In this document: positions 14,953-20,775 of the stretch, piece by piece
Layout of the letters: each line of letters opens with the position of its first letter
How positions within the stretch are numbered: the stretch's first letter is position 1
The notes under the pieces: model-generated
What the model was told of the DNA's origin: nothing
Databases searched by the model: none
The model's input: the letters and a program-made list of their open reading frames with translations, nothing else
Translations under genes and position numbers: made by a program
From: Actinomycetota bacterium
GTDB lineage: Bacteria > Actinomycetota > Acidimicrobiia > Acidimicrobiales > Microtrichaceae
Reading direction: 5' to 3'
Length of the DNA stretch: 20,775 nucleotides
Assembly: GCA_009700815.1 (NCBI GenBank)
Contig: WLLG01000011.1
Coordinates: forward strand, 1 to 20,775

Positions 14953-15666
14953 ATGTTCGACGGTAAATGGCGCACACAAGTTGATGCAGCAGTAAAGCCC
15001 ATCGGGAACAGCCTCAAGAAGGCTGGAATTTCTGCAGATGTGATTACTGCCACTGGCATCGTGATGGCAGTCTTTGCCTCCGTTGCTATCGGCTCGGGCC
15101 ACCTGCATTTAGGGCTCCTCTTGCTCATTCTGACGGGCATCCCTGACCTGTTAGATGGAGCTGTTGCGAAGGCCTCGGGTAAGTCCTCCTTGAGGGGAGC
15201 GTTCTTTGATTCGGTTTCAGATCGAGTTACTGATGGATTGCTCTTTGGTGGCATCACCTACTACCTCGTAGAGAGCGATGGGCGCGCTTGGGTGGTCATG
15301 TTGCCAGTTGCTGGTTACATCACTGCATCGATCGTGTCGTATATCCGGGCCAAGGCAGACGCCCTAGGTTTCGACGCTCATACTGGGATTGTGGAGCGCG
15401 CCGAGCGGTTTGTGCTCCTCGCCATCGGCCTGCTGTTCTACCGAAACCTCCTCATCCCAATTCTGGCCTTGATCGTGGTACTCAATCTGATTACTGCTGC
15501 ACAGCGCTTTATCAAGGTGTGGGGCCAAGCGACTCGCCAAACTCCAGCCCTGAGTGATCGGCGCCGCAGGCGACCGCGCAGTGCTGACCCAACCGTGGCG
15601 CAGCGTTGGCAGGCACGCAGCAACGGCCGGGGTCGCTCAAGCGGTTCACGGCGCCCACCTGCCTGA
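14953..15666 (+). CDS. pgsA: CDP-alcohol phosphatidyltransferase, likely phosphatidylinositol phosphate synthase
   Basis: 237 aa integral membrane enzyme with about six hydrophobic helices. The family motif D-x2-DG-x2-AR-x8-G-x3-D-x3-D is visible at Asp65-Asp90: Asp65, Asp68-Gly69, Ala72-Lys73, Gly82, Asp86, Asp90. The usual Arg is Lys73. It should transfer a phosphatidyl group from CDP-diacylglycerol to an alcohol. Its position before patA- and pimA-like genes points to inositol phosphate, the first step to phosphatidylinositol mannosides. Phosphatidylglycerol phosphate synthesis is the alternative. The C-terminal 33 or so residues form an Arg-rich tail (DRRRRRPRS and onward). Start chosen from the GAGGAG Shine-Dalgarno. 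It is followed 15 bp later by patA. Confidence 0.88.
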   Translation: MFDGKWRTQVDAAVKPIGNSLKKAGISADVITATGIVMAVFASVAIGSGHLHLGLLLLILTGIPDLLDGAVAKASGKSSLRGAFFDSVSDRVTDGLLFGGITYYLVESDGRAWVVMLPVAGYITASIVSYIRAKADALGFDAHTGIVERAERFVLLAIGLLFYRNLLIPILALIVVLNLITAAQRFIKVWGQATRQTPALSDRRRRRPRSADPTVAQRWQARSNGRGRSSGSRRPPA

Positions 15667-15681
15667 GCGCGGGCACAAGAC

Positions 15682-16683
15682 ATGGAGCTTTCAGTTCGCA
15701 AACTTCAGGTGGCCTCAGCTCTCGCTGAGCACCTCCCGTCTTCGCTAGCTAGGCCGATGGTCAAAGCGGCGAGCGGCGCTTTTTCGCACCGCTCCGCAGA
15801 TGAACGACTCGTGATTGAGCGTTACCTACGTCGCATCTATGGCCTTGTTCTAGATGGCGTGGCTCCCGACCCCGAGAAGCAGACATGGCCTCTTCCCGAA
15901 GATGCCCCGATTGCGGAGTCGCAGCTCGAAGAAAAAGTCGAGCAGGTTTTTCAGAGCTTTGGAAGGTATTGGCTCGATGCTCTGCGGCTGCCCTCACTCA
16001 CCATGGATGAGCTTGATCGAACCTTTACCTATGAAGGCCTCGAGCATCTGATTATTCCGGCTCAGAATGGCCAGGGTGTACTTGCCGCAATTCCGCACCT
16101 TGGTAGTTGGGAGTCCGCAAGTCGCTGGCTGGTGATGACTCACAACATTCCGGTGGCGGCTGCGGTTGAGCACCTCGAACCACCAGAGCTGTTCGATTGG
16201 TTTCTGACCTATCGTCGAGACCAGTTGGGGTTGAACGTGATTCCGGTAGGCCCGACTGCTGCTGTTGAACTAGCTGGAGCTCTGAGTGCTGGTTCGGTGC
16301 TGTGTTTATTGAGTGATCGCGACCTGACTGGTGATGGGATTCCCGTGGAGTTCTTTGGTGAACGAACCACGTTGCCTGGCGGCCCGGCTCTGCTGGCGCT
16401 CAGAAGCGGAGCACCCCTAGTGCCAGTTGCCGTCTTCGTTCAGGGGAACAACCACCATGCGGTGGTCTTGCCGCCCCTTGATACACAACGTCGTGGTCGG
16501 CTTCGAGCTGATGTGCAGCGAGTCACTCAAGATGTGGCACACGCACTCGAAATACTCATTTGCCGGGATCCCACCCAATGGCACGTGCTGCAGCCAAATT
16601 GGCCAAGCGACTTTGCGGCTCTTGGATTACCTCAGCCCGGGTGGGTTCAAGCCGAGAAGGAAAAGGGCCGCTCGGACGCGTAG
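15682..16683 (+). CDS. patA: LpxL/HtrB-family acyltransferase, likely phosphatidylinositol mannoside acyltransferase
   Basis: 333 aa. The catalytic HX4E motif is PHLGSWE with His139 and Glu144. LLSDRDLTGDGIPVEFFGERTTLPGGPALLA (about 210-240) is the conserved second block, and PTQWHVLQPNWPSDF near the C-terminus matches the family's closing DPxxWxxxQ block. In actinobacteria the enzyme acylates the mannose of PIM1 or PIM2 at the cytoplasmic face of the membrane. The position between pgsA (15 bp upstream) and pimA (9 bp downstream) matches Mycobacterium Rv2611c. The start ATG has only a weak ribosome-binding site, so coupling to pgsA translation is likely. Acyl donor and exact acceptor are inferred from context. 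Confidence 0.9.
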   Translation: MELSVRKLQVASALAEHLPSSLARPMVKAASGAFSHRSADERLVIERYLRRIYGLVLDGVAPDPEKQTWPLPEDAPIAESQLEEKVEQVFQSFGRYWLDALRLPSLTMDELDRTFTYEGLEHLIIPAQNGQGVLAAIPHLGSWESASRWLVMTHNIPVAAAVEHLEPPELFDWFLTYRRDQLGLNVIPVGPTAAVELAGALSAGSVLCLLSDRDLTGDGIPVEFFGERTTLPGGPALLALRSGAPLVPVAVFVQGNNHHAVVLPPLDTQRRGRLRADVQRVTQDVAHALEILICRDPTQWHVLQPNWPSDFAALGLPQPGWVQAEKEKGRSDA

Positions 16684-16692
16684 TGTGCGCAG

Positions 16693-17817
16693 GTGCGAAT
16701 CGGCCTGGTCTGTCCTTACAGCGTAAGTATCCCTGGGGGAGTGCAGGGACAAGTTTTGGCACTCGCTCGCTCCTTGCGCAGGCGTGGCCACGAGGCTCTT
16801 GTCCTTGCACCTTGCGATGGCCCGCCTCCAGAGGTATTCGTCATACCCCTTGGCAGCAGCATTCCAACTGCAACCAACGGCTCAGTTGCGCCCATTGCCC
16901 CAGACATCCCAGCGCAACTTCGCACGATGCGAGCTCTGTGGGATGAAGACTTCGATGTGGTTCACTTGCACGAACCGTTGGCGCCCGGCCCAACTGTGAC
17001 TGCTGCGCTACTCAAGACTGCGCCACTAGTTGGCACCTTCCACGCTGCCGGCGAGCAACCGGCCTATAAAAAACTCTCGGCTCTTGCCACATGGTTTGGC
17101 AACCGCCTCGATGCGCGTGTCGCTGTGTCAGAAGAAGCAAAGCTCATGGTTGCAGATGTCATGGCAGACGATGTCCGTGTGCTCTTCAACGGAGTTGAAG
17201 GGGGCCGGTTTCGTAATGCTGAGCCTTGGCCCAGTTCGTCTCCTACGGTTTTCTTTCTCGGCCGCCATGAACCAAGAAAGGGCCTCGAGGTTCTGCTGAG
17301 AGCAGCCGCTGAGTTACCAGATGACACCCAGATCTGGATTGGAGGAACTGGGCCTCAGACTGAAGATCTGAAGCAGCGCTACCCGGACCCCCGTGTGCAC
17401 TGGCTCGGACGCATTAGCGATCAAGAACGCGAGCGGCGCATGAGCGCAGCCACAGTATTTTGTGCACCTTCACTTGGAGGAGAGTCCTTCGGGATCATTC
17501 TGCTCGAGGCAATGGCAGCCCAGACCACGGTGGTCGCATCTTCCATCTCGGGGTATTCGCAAGTAGCGAACTCTTCGCACGGCCTCGCTGCAGAACTTGT
17601 AGAAGCGGGCAACCCTGCCGCTTTGGCACTTGCGCTCAACAAAGTTCTGCGTGAGCCAAAACTGGCTGAATCCCTGCGGGCTGCTGGCATGGTCAGGGCC
17701 AAGGAGTTTGACTTGGAACTGCTCTGTGACGAATATCTGGCGATCTACTCGGACCTCATAGCTGCTGCTCACGAAGCACCACCAAAGGCCACCTCGCTCA
17801 GAGTAAGGGTCCGCTAA
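16693..17817 (+). CDS. pimA: GT4 glycosyltransferase, likely phosphatidylinositol alpha-mannosyltransferase
   Basis: 374 aa, about the usual PimA length. The N-terminal Rossmann lobe opens with PYSVSIPGGVQGQVLALARSL (residues 8 onward), close to PimA, with the Gly-Gly loop that contacts donor and acceptor. VVHLHEPLAPGPT and GTFHAAGE follow. The C-terminal lobe has FLGRHEPRKGLEVLL (GDP-mannose region) and the EX7E motif Glu264-Glu272 (ESFGIILLE). It should transfer mannose from GDP-mannose to phosphatidylinositol, the committed PIM step. The GTG start lies 9 bp after the patA stop, so this is one operon with pgsA and patA. A related GT4 mannosyltransferase such as PimB or MgtA cannot be excluded, but gene order favours PimA. 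Confidence 0.9.
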   Translation: MRIGLVCPYSVSIPGGVQGQVLALARSLRRRGHEALVLAPCDGPPPEVFVIPLGSSIPTATNGSVAPIAPDIPAQLRTMRALWDEDFDVVHLHEPLAPGPTVTAALLKTAPLVGTFHAAGEQPAYKKLSALATWFGNRLDARVAVSEEAKLMVADVMADDVRVLFNGVEGGRFRNAEPWPSSSPTVFFLGRHEPRKGLEVLLRAAAELPDDTQIWIGGTGPQTEDLKQRYPDPRVHWLGRISDQERERRMSAATVFCAPSLGGESFGIILLEAMAAQTTVVASSISGYSQVANSSHGLAAELVEAGNPAALALALNKVLREPKLAESLRAAGMVRAKEFDLELLCDEYLAIYSDLIAAAHEAPPKATSLRVRVR

Positions 17818-17849
17818 GGACCATACTCAAAGCGGATGGCACCCTCCTG

Positions 17850-17855
17850 TACCCT
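17850..17855 (+). promoter_or_regulatory. candidate -10 element (TACCCT) for the M48-like gene
   Basis: TACCCT fits TANNNT and lies 8 nt before the ATG at 17864, in the 46-bp gap after pimA. No Shine-Dalgarno is visible, so a near-leaderless transcript is possible. marR has the same N8 spacing. Confidence 0.4.
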
Positions 17856-17863
17856 TTATTGCA

Positions 17864-18640
17864 ATGCAGGCGCAGCCATCCCTCGATCAATCGGCAAAAA
17901 GACTTGAACACAACGTGCTGTTCCTTGGGGTGCTCGCAGCCCTAGTCGTCGGTGGTCTTTTGATGCTCGTTCAACCAATCGTTGGCGCTGTGGTGGCCGC
18001 CGTTCTGGCTCTACTCTGGTTTCTCCTACTTCGCGAGAAATTGGCCTCGAGCGTCAAGCAAATGCTTGATGGACTGGACCTCAGCCCACTTCGCGAAGGG
18101 TCGAATCCGCAACTCGAGAATCTGCTCGAAGGCCTCTGCGCAACGAGCGGCGTGACCAACCCCGAGGTGTACCTGCTCGAGTCGACCTCTATGAACGCGT
18201 TTGTGGCAGCAAACAAATCGGGATGCTCCGTGATTTTGACTACTGAGTTGGCCAAGGGACTAGGTCGGCTCGAACTCGAAGGTGTAATTGCCAACTTGCT
18301 CGGCAGGCAGCGCGACGGCTCGGCACGGTATGCAACCTCAGTAATATCGATGTTCGGAATCTCAGGTTATGGGGCGCGAAAGTTGGCAGCTGGCCTAGGC
18401 GAGCAGCGCTCTGTGCGATCGGACATGGCGGCCGTCGACCTGACCCGCTACCCACCTGGGCTTATCTCCGCCTTCTCAGCGATGCAGAAGGCGGGAACAA
18501 CTCTTTCGAATGTTCCCGCAAACACCACACCTATGTGGATTGCCCCGGTCTCTGAAGCTTCAAGCCAAGAGAGTTCACCCCTTGCTGACACATCGATGCA
18601 GCCACTGACCTATCGAATCGCAGTGCTTCAAGAACTGTGA
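17864..18640 (+). CDS. M48-family (HtpX/Ste24-like) protein without zinc ligands, probable pseudoprotease
   Basis: 258 aa. Two adjacent hydrophobic helices (about 18-37 and 38-56) are followed by a cytoplasmic domain with M48 landmarks: LENLLEGLCATSGVTNPEVYLLESTSMNAFVAANKSG, VILTTELAKGLGRLELEGVIA, and later DLTRYPPGLISAF. In active members GVIA is followed by HELSH (zinc site HExxH); here residues 144-148 read NLLGR. The third ligand, Glu in the EAD motif, aligns with Arg185 (RSD). All metal ligands are therefore gone while the framework, length and frame are intact, so this looks like a retained non-catalytic protein. Whether it regulates another protease or works in the lipid operon is unknown. 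It follows pimA and precedes DUF3048. The last 40 residues are Ser/Thr-rich. Confidence 0.8.
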   Translation: MQAQPSLDQSAKRLEHNVLFLGVLAALVVGGLLMLVQPIVGAVVAAVLALLWFLLLREKLASSVKQMLDGLDLSPLREGSNPQLENLLEGLCATSGVTNPEVYLLESTSMNAFVAANKSGCSVILTTELAKGLGRLELEGVIANLLGRQRDGSARYATSVISMFGISGYGARKLAAGLGEQRSVRSDMAAVDLTRYPPGLISAFSAMQKAGTTLSNVPANTTPMWIAPVSEASSQESSPLADTSMQPLTYRIAVLQEL

Positions 18641-18666
18641 ATGAGCCAACCTGAAAGCGGCAGACC

Positions 18667-19890
18667 ATGTCTGAAGAGACCAACAGCAACAACAACAGCA
18701 ACAGCAACATCAACAGTGCTGATGATTCTGGCCAAGGTACCCCTGCGGTAAACCGTTCAGCTACGCGTGCCTCGCAACATAAGCGCCCGAATAACAAACT
18801 TGTTCTAGGTGCTTGCATGCTTGCCGTTGTGCTGATCGGATCTGGAGTTGCAGGTTTGGGTCTCAGTGGCTGCGGCAAAAAGGCCGAGTCAGCGGCCCCT
18901 GCAAAAACCGAAGCCGCAGTCGTAACCACCACAACTACCACGACAACCACGATTGCAGTGGGGCCAACCTCAGCGCTGACCGGTGTGCAACTCAACCTTG
19001 ATGACACCGCAGGGGCAGCGCTTCTTGCCCGCCCGGTGCTTGTTGCCAAGATGGACAACTCTCCCGAGGCCATGCCGCAGATCGGGATCGAGCAGGCAGA
19101 CATGGTGATCGAACTCAAAGTCGAAGGCATTAGCCGTTATATGACCGTGTTTCAGTCAAAGGACGTGCAGCAGGTTGGCCCGATCCGTTCAGCTCGCACC
19201 AGCGACCCTGACTTGCTCGCCATGTTCGGACGGCCGTTGGTCGCATGGTCAGGCGGAAACGAGAACGTGGTGCAGGTCATGGCCGACACCCCATGGATTC
19301 AAAGCGTGAGTCACAGTCAAGCCCCCGATGCCTACTCTCGCTCAAGTGCCAAAAAAGCGCCGCACAACCTGATTCTGGATGTTCCAAAGATTTATACCTA
19401 TGCAGATCAGCCACCCGTATTGCCGAACAAACTCTTTGACTACGTTGCTCCCGGGCAAGACCCCGGCGGGACCCCAGTTCTCGGATTCGATATGAAGGTC
19501 GGCATGTCTCCCTTGGGATTCGTCTGGGATCCAGCAAGAGGCGCATGGTTGCGTTGGTCGAATAGCCGCCGTCACCTTGCAACCGATGGGGTACAGATCG
19601 CACCTACGAACGTGGTTGTCCTCGAGACTCCCTATGCCGCATCTGCAGCAGACTCGCGGTCCCCAGAGGCTCAGACCTTGGGATTTGGCAACGCTTGGGT
19701 GTTTACCCAGGGCCGAATGACAGTGGGAACTTGGGTGCGCAGCGCTCGTGACCAAGCTTGGAAGCTGACATCAGCGGATGGGCAGCCAATGTTGTTGACC
19801 CCAGGTTCTACCTTCGTGGAACTTCCAGAAGCGGGCACGAGTCCGCGGGTGCTTGACCAAGCCACCGTGGATCAATTGCAAGCCGGCTAG
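18667..19890 (+). CDS. DUF3048 domain protein (YerB-like), probable lipoprotein or membrane-anchored
   Basis: 407 aa. A polar Asn/Ser-rich N-terminus (1-43) precedes a hydrophobic segment (about 44-66) ending LSGC, a lipobox-like site with Cys69. The n-region is unusually long for a lipoprotein, so simple membrane anchoring is the alternative. A Thr run (87-95) forms a linker to the extracytoplasmic domain. The DUF3048 signature is clear: VLVAKMDNSPEAMPQIGIEQADMV, VEGISRYMTVFQ and VGPIRSAR (about 120-180), and a second conserved part with GNAWVFTQGRMTVGTW (about 340). The biochemical role of DUF3048 is not established to my knowledge; a cell-envelope location is the main inference. It starts 27 bp after the M48-like gene without a strong ribosome-binding site. 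Confidence 0.87.
   Translation: MSEETNSNNNSNSNINSADDSGQGTPAVNRSATRASQHKRPNNKLVLGACMLAVVLIGSGVAGLGLSGCGKKAESAAPAKTEAAVVTTTTTTTTTIAVGPTSALTGVQLNLDDTAGAALLARPVLVAKMDNSPEAMPQIGIEQADMVIELKVEGISRYMTVFQSKDVQQVGPIRSARTSDPDLLAMFGRPLVAWSGGNENVVQVMADTPWIQSVSHSQAPDAYSRSSAKKAPHNLILDVPKIYTYADQPPVLPNKLFDYVAPGQDPGGTPVLGFDMKVGMSPLGFVWDPARGAWLRWSNSRRHLATDGVQIAPTNVVVLETPYAASAADSRSPEAQTLGFGNAWVFTQGRMTVGTWVRSARDQAWKLTSADGQPMLLTPGSTFVELPEAGTSPRVLDQATVDQLQAG
18681..18951 (+). repeat. two low-complexity coding tracts in the DUF3048 gene
   Basis: At about 18681-18717, AAC/AGC-rich hexamers encode an Asn-Ser tract (residues 6-17). At 18925-18951 nine consecutive Thr codons (ACC, ACA, ACT, ACG mixed) encode Thr87-95. 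Mixed codons in the Thr run suggest selection for the residue, not simple slippage. Confidence 0.85.
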
Positions 19891-19893
19891 TTC

Positions 19894-19943
19894 CTGCCAC
19901 AAGGACTTGAGTTGCTAGTGGCAGAGTTCACCGGGCCCCCGGT
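19894..19943 (+). terminator. two hairpins after the DUF3048 gene, no U tract
   Basis: CTGCCAC (19894-19900) pairs with GTGGCAG (19918-19924) across a 17-nt loop. A GC-rich stem ACCGG-GCCC-CCGGT (19930-19943) follows. Neither has a T-run. They lie just after the DUF3048 stop and upstream of the pdxS promoter, so they may end the upstream transcript in the U-less manner reported for actinobacteria. Confidence 0.4.
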
Positions 19944-19967
19944 TCCAATCTGGGTGCCTCGCGTCGG

Positions 19968-19973
19968 TACACT
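19968..19973 (+). promoter_or_regulatory. candidate -10 element of pdxS (TACACT), leaderless start
   Basis: TACACT fits TANNNT and is exactly 6 nt before the pdxS ATG at 19980, the same arrangement as mshC and thrS. No Shine-Dalgarno is present. An in-frame GTG at 19974 touches the hexamer and would lie upstream of the expected transcript start, so ATG is preferred. Confidence 0.55.
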
Positions 19974-19979
19974 GTGAAC

Positions 19980-20775
19980 ATGTCATCTACGCCATCTGAA
20001 CCCACTGTGCACTCAACCGGCTCCCAACTCGTCAAGCGTGGACTCGCCGAGATGTTCTGCGGTGGAGTCATCATGGATGTAGTCAATCCTGAGCAAGCTC
20101 GGATTGCAGAGGATGCTGGTGCGTGTGCCGTCATGGCGCTTGAGCGGGTTCCTGCAGATATTCGCGTTGACGGCGGAGTCGCCCGCATGAGTGACCCCGA
20201 GATGATCCAAGGAATCCAAGCTGCGGTGACGATTCCCGTTATGGCGAAGGCCCGCATCGGTCACTTTGTCGAAGCGCAGATTCTTGAAGCACTTGGCGTT
20301 GATTACATCGACGAATCCGAGGTGCTCACCCCCGCCGACGAGGCTCACCACATCGACAAGTGGAAGTTCACGGTTCCCTTTGTGTGCGGTGCAACAAATT
20401 TGGGTGAAGCCCTTCGCCGAATCTCTGAAGGTGCTTGCCTAATTCGATCCAAAGGTGAAGCTGGCACTGGCAACATCGTGGAGGCTGTTCGGCACCTTCG
20501 CTCCATCAACGGAGACATTCGTGCACTGACGTTGGCGGATTCGGCTGAACTCTTTGACTGGGCCAAGCAACTGCGCGCACCGCTCGCGCTTGTCCAAGAG
20601 ATTGCCGAGACCGGGAAGCTTCCCGTGCCGCTGTTTTGTGCTGGGGGAATTGCAACGCCTGCCGACGCAGCGCTCGCAATGCAACTTGGCGCTCAGGCAG
20701 TGTTTGTTGGTTCGGGAATCTTCAAGTCAGACGATCCAGCGCCGCGAGCAAAGGCAATCGTTGAGGCAACTACGA
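19980..20775 (+). CDS. pdxS: pyridoxal 5'-phosphate synthase lyase subunit PdxS (3' end outside window)
   Basis: 265 codons are present and the frame is open at the right edge; the family is near 300 residues, so roughly 30-40 are missing. PdxS condenses ribose 5-phosphate, glyceraldehyde 3-phosphate and ammonia (from PdxT) to PLP in a (beta/alpha)8 barrel. Visible motifs are GGVIMDVVNPEQARIAEDAGA, MAKARIGH with catalytic Lys90, DYIDESEVLTPAD, RSKGEAGTGN with the second lysine Lys158 and the phosphate-binding loop, and CAGGIATPADAALAMQLGA. Lys90-Lys158 spacing (68) equals that of the Bacillus enzyme. It has its own promoter after the hairpins that follow DUF3048. In related genomes pdxT lies downstream; that cannot be seen here. 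Confidence 0.97.
   Translation, partial: MSSTPSEPTVHSTGSQLVKRGLAEMFCGGVIMDVVNPEQARIAEDAGACAVMALERVPADIRVDGGVARMSDPEMIQGIQAAVTIPVMAKARIGHFVEAQILEALGVDYIDESEVLTPADEAHHIDKWKFTVPFVCGATNLGEALRRISEGACLIRSKGEAGTGNIVEAVRHLRSINGDIRALTLADSAELFDWAKQLRAPLALVQEIAETGKLPVPLFCAGGIATPADAALAMQLGAQAVFVGSGIFKSDDPAPRAKAIVEATT

Noticed and set aside
18531..19130. 199-codon minus-strand ORF with Val and Leu runs
   Set aside because: The runs are the reverse of Thr and Asn/Ser tracts in DUF3048; there is no independent evidence of coding.

Overview
The window looks like chromosomal core sequence from a member of the Actinomycetota. The evidence is a mycothiol ligase (MshC) and the order thrS - HIT protein - pgsA - acyltransferase (PatA-like) - GT4 mannosyltransferase (PimA-like) - pdxS, which is a known actinobacterial backbone for phosphatidylinositol mannoside synthesis. 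A SWIM/SNF2 pair resembling Mycobacterium Rv2102/Rv2101 fits as well. The Thr-run linker and the M48-like and DUF3048 genes between pimA and pdxS remind me of Acidimicrobiia-type genomes, but that narrower placement is inference from memory. Genes are tightly packed. ATGA, GTGA and TAGTG overlaps are frequent, several starts are GTG, and no gap exceeds 300 bp. I see no tRNA, rRNA, CRISPR array, IS element, phage gene or integrase.

Layout. (1) 1-1446: the possible end of an unknown + strand gene, then a minus-strand marR-type regulator translationally coupled to an ABC ATPase with no permease beside it. (2) 1615-4903: a + strand coupled trio of two CNNM/CorC-type membrane proteins (the second without the CorC_HlyC domain) and a PIG-L deacetylase. 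(3) 5017-7194: mshC with its own likely leaderless promoter, then a PlsC-type acyltransferase. (4) 7261-11363: minus-strand SNF2 helicase followed by its SWIM zinc-finger partner, convergent with plsC and divergent from thrS. (5) 11451-18640: thrS, HIT protein, a small two-helix membrane protein, pgsA, patA, pimA and an M48-like protein. (6) 18667 to the end: a DUF3048 lipoprotein-like protein and pdxS, which runs off the window.

How the genes fit together: mshC makes the thiol cofactor mycothiol. pgsA, patA and pimA build phosphatidylinositol phosphate and its mannosylated, acylated derivatives, and plsC supplies phosphatidate-type lipids. thrS and pdxS are housekeeping. The SNF2/SWIM pair is an accessory DNA-remodelling module.

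Most unusual points: the M48-family protein at 17864-18640 keeps the family framework but appears to have lost all three zinc ligands. The pgsA leader holds a 24-bp inverted repeat made of CIRCE-type half-sites in everted order, a perfect 15-bp duplication and a hairpin abutting the Shine-Dalgarno. At least seven short tandem repeats (mostly 15-18 bp) are scattered in gene ends and spacers. Three genes (mshC, thrS, pdxS) share an identical TANNNT-N6-start arrangement that suggests leaderless transcription. I did not find a clear multi-gene novel defence or mobile system.
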